Made by a program: the position numbers and the translations under genes
Assembly (NCBI GenBank): GCA_963712055.1
Contig: CAVQGN010000001.1
Location: 62,001 to 126,000 of the forward strand
Source of the DNA: JAHBVL01 sp963712055
GTDB taxonomy: Bacteria > Chloroflexota > Chloroflexia > Thermomicrobiales > UBA6265
DNA: 64,000 nt
Reading direction: 5' to 3'
Notes under the pieces: model-generated
Told to the model about the DNA's origin: nothing
The model's database searches: none
What the model saw: only the letters and a program-made list of their open reading frames with translations
Shown: positions 49,666 to 58,415 of the stretch, in pieces
How positions within the stretch are numbered: position 1 is the first letter of the stretch
Layout: the number at the start of each line of letters is the position of its first letter

Positions 49666-51558
49666 CTAGTTCCTGGCGACTTCCTGGGTGTGATAGAACT
49701 CGAGCTGGTCGCCAACGGCAAGATCATTGAATCCATCCAGTCCCAGTCCACATTCGTAGCCTGAGGCGACCTCCCGCACATCCTCTTTGAACCGCTTGAG
49801 TGACTTGATCGATCCTTCGTTGATCACCTTACCGTCACGCAGGACTCGGGCTTTGCTATTGCGAGTGACTTTGCCATCAAGCATATAGAGACCGGCGACG
49901 CTGTCACCAGAGGGGAGGCGGAACGTATCGCGAACTTCGCCGTACCCGTCTGTGACATCCTCGAAGACCGGTGCCAGCAAACCACGCATAGCCTGCTTCA
50001 TCTCGTCGATAAGATTGTAGATAACGGTGTAATAACGAATATCGATTCCAGCTGTGTCACCGGCACGTTTGGCGGCGACATCGGGTCGGACATTGAAGCC
50101 GATGATGATGCTGCGGGTCGCGCTGGCGAGACTGACGTCTGACTCGGAAACGGCGCCGGTGCCCGCATGAGTGATCGAGATGTTCACCCCGGAATCGTCA
50201 TCGTTGAGCTTGAGGAGCGCTGCCTGGATCGCTTCCAGCGAACCCTGGACGTCGGCCTTGACGATCACCCGGAACTCTGCAGTACCACCTTCGGTTATCT
50301 GGCTATAGAGATCCGTGAGCTTGACGCCTCGATCTCCCGAGAGAGCCTCGATCCGTTTCTGCGCAGACCGTTGCTCAACGATCTGCTTGGCAACTTTTTC
50401 GTCTTCGATAACCTGAAAGGTATCACCCGCCTGGGGAACGTCGAGCAAGCCAAGAATCTCGACCGGCATACTTGGAAGGGCGTGGCGAACGCGTTTGCCG
50501 CGATCGTCAAACATCGCTTTGACCCGGCCCATTGTGGAACCGGCCACAACGATGTCACGAATGTTCAATGTTCCGCTTTGAACAAGAATCGTCGCGACCG
50601 GACCCCGGTTCTGATCCACGCGCGCTTCGATCACGACACCACTCGCGCTCTTATGTGGGTTGGCTTTGAGTTCGTGCACATCCGCGACGAGCAGCACAAC
50701 TTCGAGCAATTCGTCCAGACCCAGGCCGTCACGGGCTGAGACTTCGACGAAAGGCACGTCGCCGCCCCAGTCCTCAGGAATGACGTTCGTTTCACTCAAC
50801 TGTTGCCGGACGAGGTCGGGGTTTGCCGTCGGCAGATCGATTTTGTTAACCGCGACAACCATTGGAACGTTGGCCGACCGGATATGCGAAATCGCTTCCC
50901 GCGTGGTTGGCATCACACCATCATCGGCAGCGACCACAAGCACGGCGACGTCCGTTGCCTGCGCACCGCGTGCACGCATCGAAGTAAATGCCTCATGACC
51001 AGGTGTGTCCAGAAAGGAGATCTTGCGACCCTGGTTTTCAATCTGGTAGGCGCCAATGTGCTGAGTAATCCCGCCAGCTTCGCCTTCGGCCACGTTGGTC
51101 GATCGAATGGCGTCGAGCAATTTCGTTTTCCCATGGTCGACGTGCCCCATGATCGTCACGACGGGTGGACGGGTCTCGGCATCAGGGTCCGTGTCGGATT
51201 CTCGGCGCCGGCTTTCAAAGTCGGCGTTGGCGGCTTGGACGGCTTCCGGCACATCCTCGAATGTTTCCCAGCCGAGCGACTCCGCCACCTTCGCCGCCGT
51301 CGAGTAATCGACCTGCTGGTTGATGGTGACGTTGATCTTCATCTTCATCAGTTCTTTGATGATTTCGATCGGGGTAGTTTCCAGTCGTTCCGAGAGCTCA
51401 GCGACGGTCAAAACGGGAGGCAGACCGAGCGGGTCACGTTCCTGCGGGCTAAGCCGTCGGATCGCAACCACACGGGAACCACCGCTCCGGCGGTTTTTTG
51501 CTTTTCTCCCTCCGCTTCGACGTTTCGAAGTGGGGGAACTGTCGAATGATCTACTCAT
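49666..51558 (-). CDS. infB: Translation initiation factor IF-2
   Basis: 630 residues, a short form: the N-terminal extension is only a basic, Ser/Arg-rich tract plus an IF2_N module ('LTVAELSERLETTPIEIIKEL'). G domain: 'TIMGHVDHGKTKLLDAIR' (P-loop), 'DTPGHEAF' (G3), 'VAVNKIDLP' (G4). Domains II-IV follow, ending 'GLGLDGFNDLAVGDQLEFY'. ATG at 51558 overlaps the ylxR stop (ATGA) with AAGGAG upstream. Delivers initiator tRNA to the 30S subunit. Confidence 0.96.
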   Translation of the reverse strand: MSRSFDSSPTSKRRSGGRKAKNRRSGGSRVVAIRRLSPQERDPLGLPPVLTVAELSERLETTPIEIIKELMKMKINVTINQQVDYSTAAKVAESLGWETFEDVPEAVQAANADFESRRRESDTDPDAETRPPVVTIMGHVDHGKTKLLDAIRSTNVAEGEAGGITQHIGAYQIENQGRKISFLDTPGHEAFTSMRARGAQATDVAVLVVAADDGVMPTTREAISHIRSANVPMVVAVNKIDLPTANPDLVRQQLSETNVIPEDWGGDVPFVEVSARDGLGLDELLEVVLLVADVHELKANPHKSASGVVIEARVDQNRGPVATILVQSGTLNIRDIVVAGSTMGRVKAMFDDRGKRVRHALPSMPVEILGLLDVPQAGDTFQVIEDEKVAKQIVEQRSAQKRIEALSGDRGVKLTDLYSQITEGGTAEFRVIVKADVQGSLEAIQAALLKLNDDDSGVNISITHAGTGAVSESDVSLASATRSIIIGFNVRPDVAAKRAGDTAGIDIRYYTVIYNLIDEMKQAMRGLLAPVFEDVTDGYGEVRDTFRLPSGDSVAGLYMLDGKVTRNSKARVLRDGKVINEGSIKSLKRFKEDVREVASGYECGLGLDGFNDLAVGDQLEFYHTQEVARN

Positions 51559-51938
51559 CGAGGGTCTTCTCCTTTCTGAATCTCCGCATTGCCGGGATCT
51601 TCAGCTGGTAGCGATCGCGCGAAATCCCGCAATGTGGTCAGCGCTTCGCCGTCAATTGATGTGCGTAAAGCCCGCGAGAGCGAATCTCTACTGAGTGCCG
51701 TTTGCCAACACGATTGCTGGCCACAGAGATACGCGCCTCGTCCGTTTGCTCGTCCTGTCGGGTCGACAACGATTGCACTTTCGGGAGTGCGGACCACCCG
51801 AATCAGTTCCCGTTTTCCGCTCTTGGCGCCACATGCGATGCAGGTCCTCTGCGGAACATGCTTCGGCCGCGACCCCGGTTTCCGGGTTCGAGGTTTAGTT
51901 GAGCTCCGATCGGTTTGCGGATTTGTCGTTGGCGTCAA
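51555..51938 (-). CDS. ylxR: YlxR/RnpM-family nucleic-acid-binding protein
   Basis: 127 residues. 'PQRTCIACGAKSGKRELIRVVR' in parts (RTCIACGAKSGKRELIRVV) and 'DPTGRANGRGAYLCG' define the DUF448 family, with the GRGAYLC loop and paired Cys. In Bacillus this protein modulates RNase P. The start is probably TTG 51938; the first ~25 residues are Pro/Arg-rich and not conserved. Sits between nusA and infB as in most Gram-positive-type operons. Confidence 0.88.
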   Translation of the reverse strand: MTPTTNPQTDRSSTKPRTRKPGSRPKHVPQRTCIACGAKSGKRELIRVVRTPESAIVVDPTGRANGRGAYLCGQQSCWQTALSRDSLSRALRTSIDGEALTTLRDFARSLPAEDPGNAEIQKGEDPR

Positions 51939-51976
51939 GGTGAAGTCCGATCCTCCAGGCGAGCAAGCACACGGAT

Positions 51977-53299
51977 CTAGCGTTCCGCCGCCGGCAGGAT
52001 CTCATCAAGTTCGAGTTGATCGCCGGTTTCCGGATCAAAGCGAGCTTTGAGGTCACGGTTGTAGAACACCTCGATCGCTTTTTCGCGTAACTCGACATCG
52101 ACACTCATCCCGACCAGAGACGGATCGAGTGGTCCGTATTCGCGATCACGCACTGAGAACATGCCGTCCGCCCGGACGAGTCGCGGTTGACGACCATGCC
52201 AGGCAAACTCCTGCCCGGTGTCTGCCGAGCTGTCCTGCGCTTGCCTCAAGATTTCCAAACCCTGATCGCGGAGCGATTCGGGATCCTTTATATCGATCTT
52301 CCATCCGGTGAGCTTGTAGGTCAGCCGGGCGTTTTGCCCTTCCTTGCCGATCGCCAATGACATCTGATCGGTTGGAACGATAACGGTTGCGACCTTTTCG
52401 GACTCGTTGAGCGAAACGTTTGATGGCTTGGCTGGGCTAAGTGCGTTTGCAATGAACGTGGACGTGTCCGGTGACCATTCGATCACGTCGATCTTCTCGC
52501 CATACAGCTCATTGACGATGTTCTGGATCCGCACACCTCGAACACCTACACATGACCCGACTGGATCCACCTTCTCCTGGCGAGCTGCCACCGCGACCTT
52601 GGAGCGCAGCCCAGGTTCCCGGGCCACTTCCATGATCTCAACCGCACCGCTCGAAATCTCCGGAACTTCCATTTCAAAGAGCCGCTTGATCAGATGTGGA
52701 TGAGATCGCGAAACGATCAGCTGTGGCCCCTTCGTTTCGTTGTTGACTTCCAGGAGATACACCTTGATTCGCTGACCGGGCCGGTAACGCTCATTCGGCA
52801 CCTGTTCCCGCGCCGGCATGACGGCTTCGGCTTTGCCAAGCTCGATGATCACCGCCCGGGAATCGGCTCGTTGAACGGTTCCGTTCAAGATTTCACCCTG
52901 GCGATCAGAGAACTCTTCGTAGACCGTGTCGCGTTCGTAATCTCGGATGCGTTGAAGCACCACCTGTTTCGCAGTCTGCGCGGCAATCCGACCAAAATTC
53001 TCAGGAGTGCGTTCGATTCGGATCTCGTCGCCAACGAAAGTCGAAGGCTTGATCGCCGAGGCTTCTGCAAGCGTGAGCTGCGAATCCGGGTCCTCGACCT
53101 CAGCCACGACGTGTTTAACCGCAAAGACGTGCATCGACCCGGTACTCGAATCGATCACGACCTCGACTTCTTCTTCCGAACCGGTCATTTTCTTGTAGAC
53201 CGTCTTGAGCGCATGCTCGACAGACGAGAGAACGGCTTCCCGCGGGATGCCCCGTTCCGCTGCAATCTGGGCTATGGCTGTGTAGAAATCACTTTTCAT
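51977..53299 (-). CDS. nusA: Transcription termination/antitermination factor NusA
   Basis: 440 residues. N-terminal RNA polymerase-binding domain ('IAQIAAERGIPREAVLSSVEHAL' in parts), S1 domain ('GEILNGTVQRADSRAVIIELG'), KH domains ('GSCVGVRGVRIQNIVNEL', 'IGKEGQNARLTYKLTGWKIDI'). The C-terminal 70 residues are divergent and lack the E. coli-type acidic repeats. ATG at 53299 with GAGGAGG upstream is clearly right; the frame to 53380 adds unrelated residues. First gene of the operon; rimP, usually just upstream, is absent. Confidence 0.95.
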   Translation of the reverse strand: MKSDFYTAIAQIAAERGIPREAVLSSVEHALKTVYKKMTGSEEEVEVVIDSSTGSMHVFAVKHVVAEVEDPDSQLTLAEASAIKPSTFVGDEIRIERTPENFGRIAAQTAKQVVLQRIRDYERDTVYEEFSDRQGEILNGTVQRADSRAVIIELGKAEAVMPAREQVPNERYRPGQRIKVYLLEVNNETKGPQLIVSRSHPHLIKRLFEMEVPEISSGAVEIMEVAREPGLRSKVAVAARQEKVDPVGSCVGVRGVRIQNIVNELYGEKIDVIEWSPDTSTFIANALSPAKPSNVSLNESEKVATVIVPTDQMSLAIGKEGQNARLTYKLTGWKIDIKDPESLRDQGLEILRQAQDSSADTGQEFAWHGRQPRLVRADGMFSVRDREYGPLDPSLVGMSVDVELREKAIEVFYNRDLKARFDPETGDQLELDEILPAAER

Positions 53300-53550
53300 T
53301 CCCGAACCTCCTCGCTCGGGCCGTCCGCTTCGCTGCTGGTATACCGGTTGCGTGGATTCGAAGCGGAGGGTGGCGAACAATAAGAAACGTGGGCCGTTGA
53401 CCCACGCTACCAGTTCCTCGGTTACGCAGAGACTAGTCTACCAAATTTGAGCGAATCTTGCGACTCGACTGTCCGCCACAGAGGGAGGAAGGACCGGCTG
53501 GGCAAGCCGATTCAAAAATGGATCCTTCGAAAGGTAGCGTTGGCCTCCGA

Positions 53551-53559
53551 TGATATACT
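53551..53559 (+). promoter_or_regulatory. Extended -10 promoter TG-A-TATACT
   Basis: Extended -10 element without a clear -35. Transcription would start near 53566, which places the longest possible YvcK start (ATG 53550) upstream of the transcript. Confidence 0.45.
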
Positions 53560-53597
53560 CCCTTCGTTCCGACATCCAGGGCTGGCTGACGGGTCGA

Positions 53598-54980
53598 ATG
53601 GGCATGGGAAACATGGAGCTATCGAGTATCCGAACGTGGCTACGGCCAGGAATGATGATCAAGCGGTGGATACTGCTTGTGCTCCTGAGCCTTGTCATTG
53701 TGAGTCTTGGCTTGGCGATGGGTCTCACGTGGGCCTATCGGAGCTATTACTCTGAACTCGAAGAGACAACCGGCATCGTCCGAGTCTTGACGCTGCAGTT
53801 CATTGCTCATCCCTACCGAGAAATCCTCGCTGTTTCACTTGGCGTTTCGCTTATGGCATTTGCGCTCTTCAAACTCAGCCAGGCTGTGCTTGGGCCGTTG
53901 ATGGCGCTCGCGTCGGTGCGACAGCCTCTGGCCCAGATCGTCGCCGAACATCGATTTGGCCCGTCTCTGCCTGAGCTTAAAGTGGTGGCCATCGGCGGTG
54001 GGACCGGCCTCTCGAGTCTTCTCCGCGGTTTAAAGCGCGAAAACATCGATATTACGGCGATCGTCACGGTCGCCGACGATGGCGGGAGCACCGGGCGCAT
54101 ACGCAAGGAGTTCGATATTCCGGCGCCCGGTGATCTGCGCAACTGCATCGTTGCCCTTGCCGACGACGAATCACTCGTCAGTGAACTCTTCCAGTATCGG
54201 TTCGAGCGTGCAGGATCGGCGCTAACGGGCCATTCTCTAGGGAATCTCTTTATCACCGCCTTGACTGATGTGACCGGCAGTTTCGAGCAAGCGATCCTGG
54301 AGTTCGGTCGGGTTGTCAACATTCGCGGGCGGGTTTTGCCAGCGACGCTCGAGAACGTAAATCTCTGCGCACGGCTTGATGACGGCAGCGAGCCCTGCGG
54401 TGAATCTCAGATCGGCGAGCAGGGCTCACCAATCCAAACGGTGTATCTAGACCCCAGTTCACCGGCAGCGTATCCACCCGCACTCGAAGCGATCGTGGAT
54501 GCCGACGTGATCGTGCTTGGTCCCGGCAGTCTCTACACCAGCGTTATTCCGAATTTGCTTGTCGATGGCATCGTTGATGCGATTCGTTGGTCGAGAGGGC
54601 GAACCGTCTACGTCTGCAATGTGGCCACGCAGTCTGGCGAAACCGACGGGTACACCGCCGCAGATCATGTCGAGGTGCTCGAACAGTATCTTGGTCCTGG
54701 CAATCTCGACTACGTGATCGTGAATTCAAACCGGGCGGCCGGAGCAGCGGTCAAACCTGATTGGACGGTCGAAGCTGTTTACGACGATGATCTCGATGCC
54801 TTTGCCGGGCGCTCGAGCGTGATTGCGGTTGACGTAGTCAATGACCTCAATCCTCTCCGTCACGATCCTGAGAAACTCACTCAAACCATCATGGCCGTCG
54901 GGCGGCGACCTCGCTCCGAGGGTGGATTGAGCCAGACGTCAACGCCCGCATCCGCAGCGGAAGTCCCGGTCGCTCGATAA
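53598..54980 (+). CDS. YvcK/CofD-family protein with N-terminal membrane domain
   Basis: 460 residues from ATG 53598 (alternatives 53550, 53604, 53613). Two N-terminal membrane segments ('WILLVLLSLVIVSLGLAMGL', 'EILAVSLGVSLMAFALFKL') precede the YvcK domain: 'VVAIGGGTGLSSLLRGLKR', 'TVADDGGSTGRIRKEF', 'PGDLRNCIVALAD', 'TGHSLGNLFITALTD' and 'VLGPGSLYTSVIPNLLV'. YvcK binds UDP-sugars and is needed for gluconeogenic growth and cell shape in Bacillus. Here it precedes the GAPDH-like, pgk and tpiA genes instead of rapZ and whiA. Biochemical activity unproven. Confidence 0.87.
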   Translation: MGMGNMELSSIRTWLRPGMMIKRWILLVLLSLVIVSLGLAMGLTWAYRSYYSELEETTGIVRVLTLQFIAHPYREILAVSLGVSLMAFALFKLSQAVLGPLMALASVRQPLAQIVAEHRFGPSLPELKVVAIGGGTGLSSLLRGLKRENIDITAIVTVADDGGSTGRIRKEFDIPAPGDLRNCIVALADDESLVSELFQYRFERAGSALTGHSLGNLFITALTDVTGSFEQAILEFGRVVNIRGRVLPATLENVNLCARLDDGSEPCGESQIGEQGSPIQTVYLDPSSPAAYPPALEAIVDADVIVLGPGSLYTSVIPNLLVDGIVDAIRWSRGRTVYVCNVATQSGETDGYTAADHVEVLEQYLGPGNLDYVIVNSNRAAGAAVKPDWTVEAVYDDDLDAFAGRSSVIAVDVVNDLNPLRHDPEKLTQTIMAVGRRPRSEGGLSQTSTPASAAEVPVAR

Positions 54981-55035
54981 CAACGTCACATCGTCGCCGC
55001 CCTCGGCTAGCAGAGGGAGCCAAGGGAGGTTCGAC

Positions 55036-56061
55036 TTGACTATACGTGTCGCAGTTGACGGAATTGGCGGCCTTGGCCGCCACTTTTTTCTGGCCGCCGT
55101 CGGGAGTGGTTTTGCAGACCTTTTTGAGGTCACCACGCTCCTAGAGGATGCCGAACTTCCGTTCGTGAAGCAGCGACTCAGTCTCGATTCCCGCTATGGA
55201 CGCTCTCAACTTCCAATCGCCCTCGACGGAGATCAGTTGGTGGTTAATGGCGAAGCGATTTCTGTTCGATCTCCTGAACTCTCCAAAGACCTGGATTGGA
55301 ATTCCGAAGAAATCGACATCGTGGTCGTTTCGCCTCGACCGGGAGAAGCCTCAGATCGCTTGCAGTTTCATCTCGATCATGGCGCAAAAAAGGTCGTCGC
55401 TATTGGCGGTTTTCCAGGATCGGATACAGTCATTATCGCTGGTCTGAATGAAGGGACCTACGATCCCGACAAGCATCATCTGGTTTCCACTGGATCCTCG
55501 GCGGGCGTTCGGGCGGCCACCATGTTTTCGCTGGTCACGAGCCTAGAATCCGTGCGGCAAGCGAGTTTCACCATCGTTGAGCCCCCTGATCAGCACGATC
55601 GTGAAGCAGACTTTCTAGGCCCGGATGGCTACCGTAGAGCTATCGCGGGAAACATTTTGGCTCGCGGAATCGAAACGACCGGTTTGCAGGTGGGAAAGAA
55701 GCTGTTGCCTGATTTTGTAATGATTCGGCAACTCACGGTCCCCAGCGACGGTGGTGGATGGTTGCACGGGGTGTTTCAGGTGGCGTCGCCGAAAACCGAA
55801 AAGGAGCTCGTTGACGAACTTGTCCAGGCGATTGGAAGCGAGGAGTTTTTGGGTCTCGTTTCCCATGAAACCGGACTAATTACGGCAAAGGATGTACTCG
55901 GATCATCACAGTCGCTCATCATCGATCAAGGCTCGATTCATGTCGGACGAGATGGCATGGTTTCGATGACGGCTTGGTTCGACGCAGACTGGAGCCTTGC
56001 CTGTCGCGGTGTGGACCTGTTGGCTCTCATCTGCGAGAGCGGTGTCCCTGGCACTGCCTGA
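55036..56061 (+). CDS. GAPDH-like protein lacking catalytic Cys and His (pseudoenzyme)
   Basis: 341 residues, full GAPDH length. The fold is recognisable throughout: NAD loop 'RVAVDGIGGLGRHFF', 'DLDWNSEEIDIVVVSP', 'HGAKKVVAIGGFPGSDTVII', 'GLNEGTYDPDKHHLVST', 'GYRRAIAGNI', and C-terminal 'MTAWFDADWSLACRGVDLLA'. The active-site segment S-N-A-S-C-T-T-N of real GAPDH is S151-T-G-S-S155-A-G-V here, so the nucleophile Cys is Ser, and the catalytic His of H-S-Y-T-N-D-Q is replaced by Glu in 'VEPPDQ'. TTG start with GGGAGG upstream. It precedes pgk and tpiA. Enzymatic GAPDH activity is very unlikely; a regulatory or structural role is inferred. Confidence 0.8.
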   Translation: MTIRVAVDGIGGLGRHFFLAAVGSGFADLFEVTTLLEDAELPFVKQRLSLDSRYGRSQLPIALDGDQLVVNGEAISVRSPELSKDLDWNSEEIDIVVVSPRPGEASDRLQFHLDHGAKKVVAIGGFPGSDTVIIAGLNEGTYDPDKHHLVSTGSSAGVRAATMFSLVTSLESVRQASFTIVEPPDQHDREADFLGPDGYRRAIAGNILARGIETTGLQVGKKLLPDFVMIRQLTVPSDGGGWLHGVFQVASPKTEKELVDELVQAIGSEEFLGLVSHETGLITAKDVLGSSQSLIIDQGSIHVGRDGMVSMTAWFDADWSLACRGVDLLALICESGVPGTA

Positions 56062-56087
56062 TCGATCAAGGCCGAAGGAGTAGCACC

Positions 56088-57272
56088 ATGTCTTTCAAAC
56101 GTGTTCAAGACGCGGATCTCGCTGGCAAGCGGATCCTCGTCCGGGTCGACTTCAATGTTCCGCTCCAGAACGGAGCAATTACCGATGACACGCGCATTCG
56201 CGAAGCAATCCCTACCATCAAGTTCCTACTCGACGAGGGCGCGACCGTCATCCTGATGAGTCATCTTGGTCGACCAAAAGGGAAGCCCGTGGATTCTCTG
56301 CGCTTGGCTCCGGTGGCTGCCCGACTGTCCGATCTGCTGGGGACGCCGGTTCTGGCCCTCCAGGATGTGGCTGGCGAGCAATCTCGGCAGGCCGTTGAGC
56401 AGAGCAAACCTGGGGATGTGCTCCTGCTCGAGAATCTTCGTTTCGAAGCCGGTGAGGAGAAAAACGATCCGGCGCTGGCGGACAGGCTTGCTGGTCTAGC
56501 TGATCTCTACGTGAACGACGCGTTCGGCGCCGCTCATCGCGCGCACTCTTCGACCGAAGCAGTTGCGCATCGGCTACCTGCTTACGCCGGTATGCTGATG
56601 CAACGGGAGATCGAGGCGCTCGGGGCACTCCTGGAGACTCCAAAGCGTCCGTTCATCGGTATTCTCGGCGGCGCCAAGGTTTCGGACAAAATCGATGTGA
56701 TCACGAATCTCATGACACGGGTTGACGCACTGCTGCTTGGCGGAGGAATGGCAAACACGTTTCTCTACGCACAAGGTTATGAGATTGGTCAATCATTGGC
56801 GGAGCGTGATTTCGCGCCTCAGGCGAAGGAGATGCTGGACCGGGCCGCCGAGCTTGGCGTTCAGTTTCTACTCCCCATCGATGTTGTCGTGTCTGATTCG
56901 ATTGATGGAATGGGCGAGATCGTTTCGGTCGCCGAGGTTGGTTCCGAGCAGTCGATCTTCGATATTGGCCCTGAAACTGTCCATGCCTACAGCGACCTTA
57001 TCGCCACAGCGAGAACGATCTTCTGGAACGGTCCGATGGGAGTGTTCGAAAAACCGGAGTTTGCCAACGGAACAATTGGGATCGCCAAAGCTGTCGCCGC
57101 AGCTGACGCGTTCTCTGTGGTCGGAGGTGGTGATTCGGTCGCCGCGATCAACGACGCTGGCTTGCAGGATCAGATTTCCCATATTTCCACCGGCGGCGGA
57201 GCGTCGCTCGAACTGATCGAGGGAAAGACACTTCCCGGTATCGCCGCGCTCGAACAGGATTCACAGGAATGA
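56088..57272 (+). CDS. pgk: Phosphoglycerate kinase
   Basis: 394 residues. 'RILVRVDFNVPLQNGAITDDTR' in parts (VRVDFNVPL), 'LMSHLGRPKG', 'LLLENLRFEAGEEKND', 'YVNDAFGAAHRAHSST', 'GGAKVSDKIDVI', 'GGGMANTFL' and 'FWNGPMGVFE' are the classical signatures. Makes ATP from 1,3-bisphosphoglycerate. ATG at 56088 with AAGGAG upstream; the frame extending to 55974 lies within the GAPDH-like gene. The stop overlaps tpiA. Confidence 0.97.
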   Translation: MSFKRVQDADLAGKRILVRVDFNVPLQNGAITDDTRIREAIPTIKFLLDEGATVILMSHLGRPKGKPVDSLRLAPVAARLSDLLGTPVLALQDVAGEQSRQAVEQSKPGDVLLLENLRFEAGEEKNDPALADRLAGLADLYVNDAFGAAHRAHSSTEAVAHRLPAYAGMLMQREIEALGALLETPKRPFIGILGGAKVSDKIDVITNLMTRVDALLLGGGMANTFLYAQGYEIGQSLAERDFAPQAKEMLDRAAELGVQFLLPIDVVVSDSIDGMGEIVSVAEVGSEQSIFDIGPETVHAYSDLIATARTIFWNGPMGVFEKPEFANGTIGIAKAVAAADAFSVVGGGDSVAAINDAGLQDQISHISTGGGASLELIEGKTLPGIAALEQDSQE

Positions 57273-58027
57273 CCACGAGGACACGTCTTGTCGCCGGAAA
57301 CTGGAAAATGAATACGAACCGGTCGGAAGCAATTGCGCTGGCGACTGATCTGCGTAATGTCGAATTCCAGGGTCAGGTCGAAACCCTCGTGTGTCCTCCA
57401 TCCATCTGGTTGGAGGCGGTCGCCAGAGTCCTGGTGGACACATCCGTTCAAATCGGTGGCCAGGATTGCTGGACCGAAACGAGCGGTGCCTTCACCGGTC
57501 AGACTTCGCCGACAATGCTCGCTGAGCTTTGCAGTCACGTCATTGTCGGTCATTCAGAGCACCGACGTGATGCCTGCGAAACAGACGAACAGGTGGCCAG
57601 AAAAGCCGATGCCGCCATTGCTGCCGGTTTAGTTCCGCTCGTTTGTGTCGGAGAGGACCTCGGAGTCCGGGAATCTGGAAATGCTGAACGGTGGGTGGCC
57701 GACCAGGTCGAGGCGATCATTGGGATTGTTCCTGCAGAATCATTTGGTCAGGTTGTTATCGCCTATGAACCAATCTGGGCGATTGGGAGCGGGCTTTCTG
57801 CCGACGCTGATCAGGCCGAGGCCATGGCCGCCGTGATTCGGGAGGTCCTCAAGCGCGGTATTGATGATGTGGCGGGAGAGGTGCGAATCCTTTACGGTGG
57901 GAGCGTCAAACCAGAGAATGCGGCTGGCTTTGTGGATCAGCCCAATGTGGATGGGCTGCTCGTCGGTGGCGCAAGTTTGGCAGCAGATAGCTTCATTGCT
58001 ATCCTTGACGCTTGTTCGACGGGATAA
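57269..58027 (+). CDS. tpiA: Triosephosphate isomerase
   Basis: 252 residues. 'LVAGNWKMNTNRSEA' (Lys), 'HVIVGHSEHRRDACETDE' (catalytic His), 'VIAYEPIWAIGSG' (catalytic Glu and loop 6) and 'LYGGSVKPENA', 'DGLLVGGASL' are intact. ATG overlaps the pgk stop (ATGA). Interconverts DHAP and glyceraldehyde-3-phosphate. Confidence 0.97.
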   Translation: MTTRTRLVAGNWKMNTNRSEAIALATDLRNVEFQGQVETLVCPPSIWLEAVARVLVDTSVQIGGQDCWTETSGAFTGQTSPTMLAELCSHVIVGHSEHRRDACETDEQVARKADAAIAAGLVPLVCVGEDLGVRESGNAERWVADQVEAIIGIVPAESFGQVVIAYEPIWAIGSGLSADADQAEAMAAVIREVLKRGIDDVAGEVRILYGGSVKPENAAGFVDQPNVDGLLVGGASLAADSFIAILDACSTG

Positions 58028-58093
58028 GCACCTGTCTATGTGAAAAGCGCGATGATTGGTAATTCGTAAGCGGCCGATGGTCGGAGGTTGGCG

Positions 58094-58315
58094 TTGGACA
58101 CAATTCTTCAGATAATCATGATCATCCTGTCGGTGATTCTGATCATCGTGGTGCTGATGCAGGCGAAGGGGAACTCGTTCAGCGGCGCGTTTGGAGGAGA
58201 TAGTGGTTCCATGAACCATACGCGCCGGGGCTTTGAACAAACCTTGTTTCAGGCCACGATCGTCATCGCTATCATCTGGGCTATTTTCGCCGTCATTAAC
58301 AGTCTCGCCACCTGA
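58094..58315 (+). CDS. secG: Preprotein translocase subunit SecG
   Basis: 73 residues, two membrane segments separated by the typical SecG loop: 'ILIIVVLMQAKGNSFSGAFG' with the conserved Gln-x-x-Lys-Gly, then a Gly/Ser-rich turn, then 'TLFQATIVIAIIWAIFAVI'. TTG 58094 has CGGAGG 6 bases upstream; TTG 58088 abuts that site and is less likely. Location after tpiA is the common pgk-tpi-secG order. Confidence 0.9.
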   Translation: MDTILQIIMIILSVILIIVVLMQAKGNSFSGAFGGDSGSMNHTRRGFEQTLFQATIVIAIIWAIFAVINSLAT

Positions 58316-58415
58316 GCCAAGACGTTGTTGCGGCACGTGCGTGTGTGCCACTTGCCGCTTGCAAATGAAACAGGAAATGCCCGACTGCTATGGCGCCGCA
58401 GGATGAACACCTCCC

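Noticed and set aside
52694..53383. 229-codon plus-strand frame
   Set aside because: Antisense to nusA with no family features.
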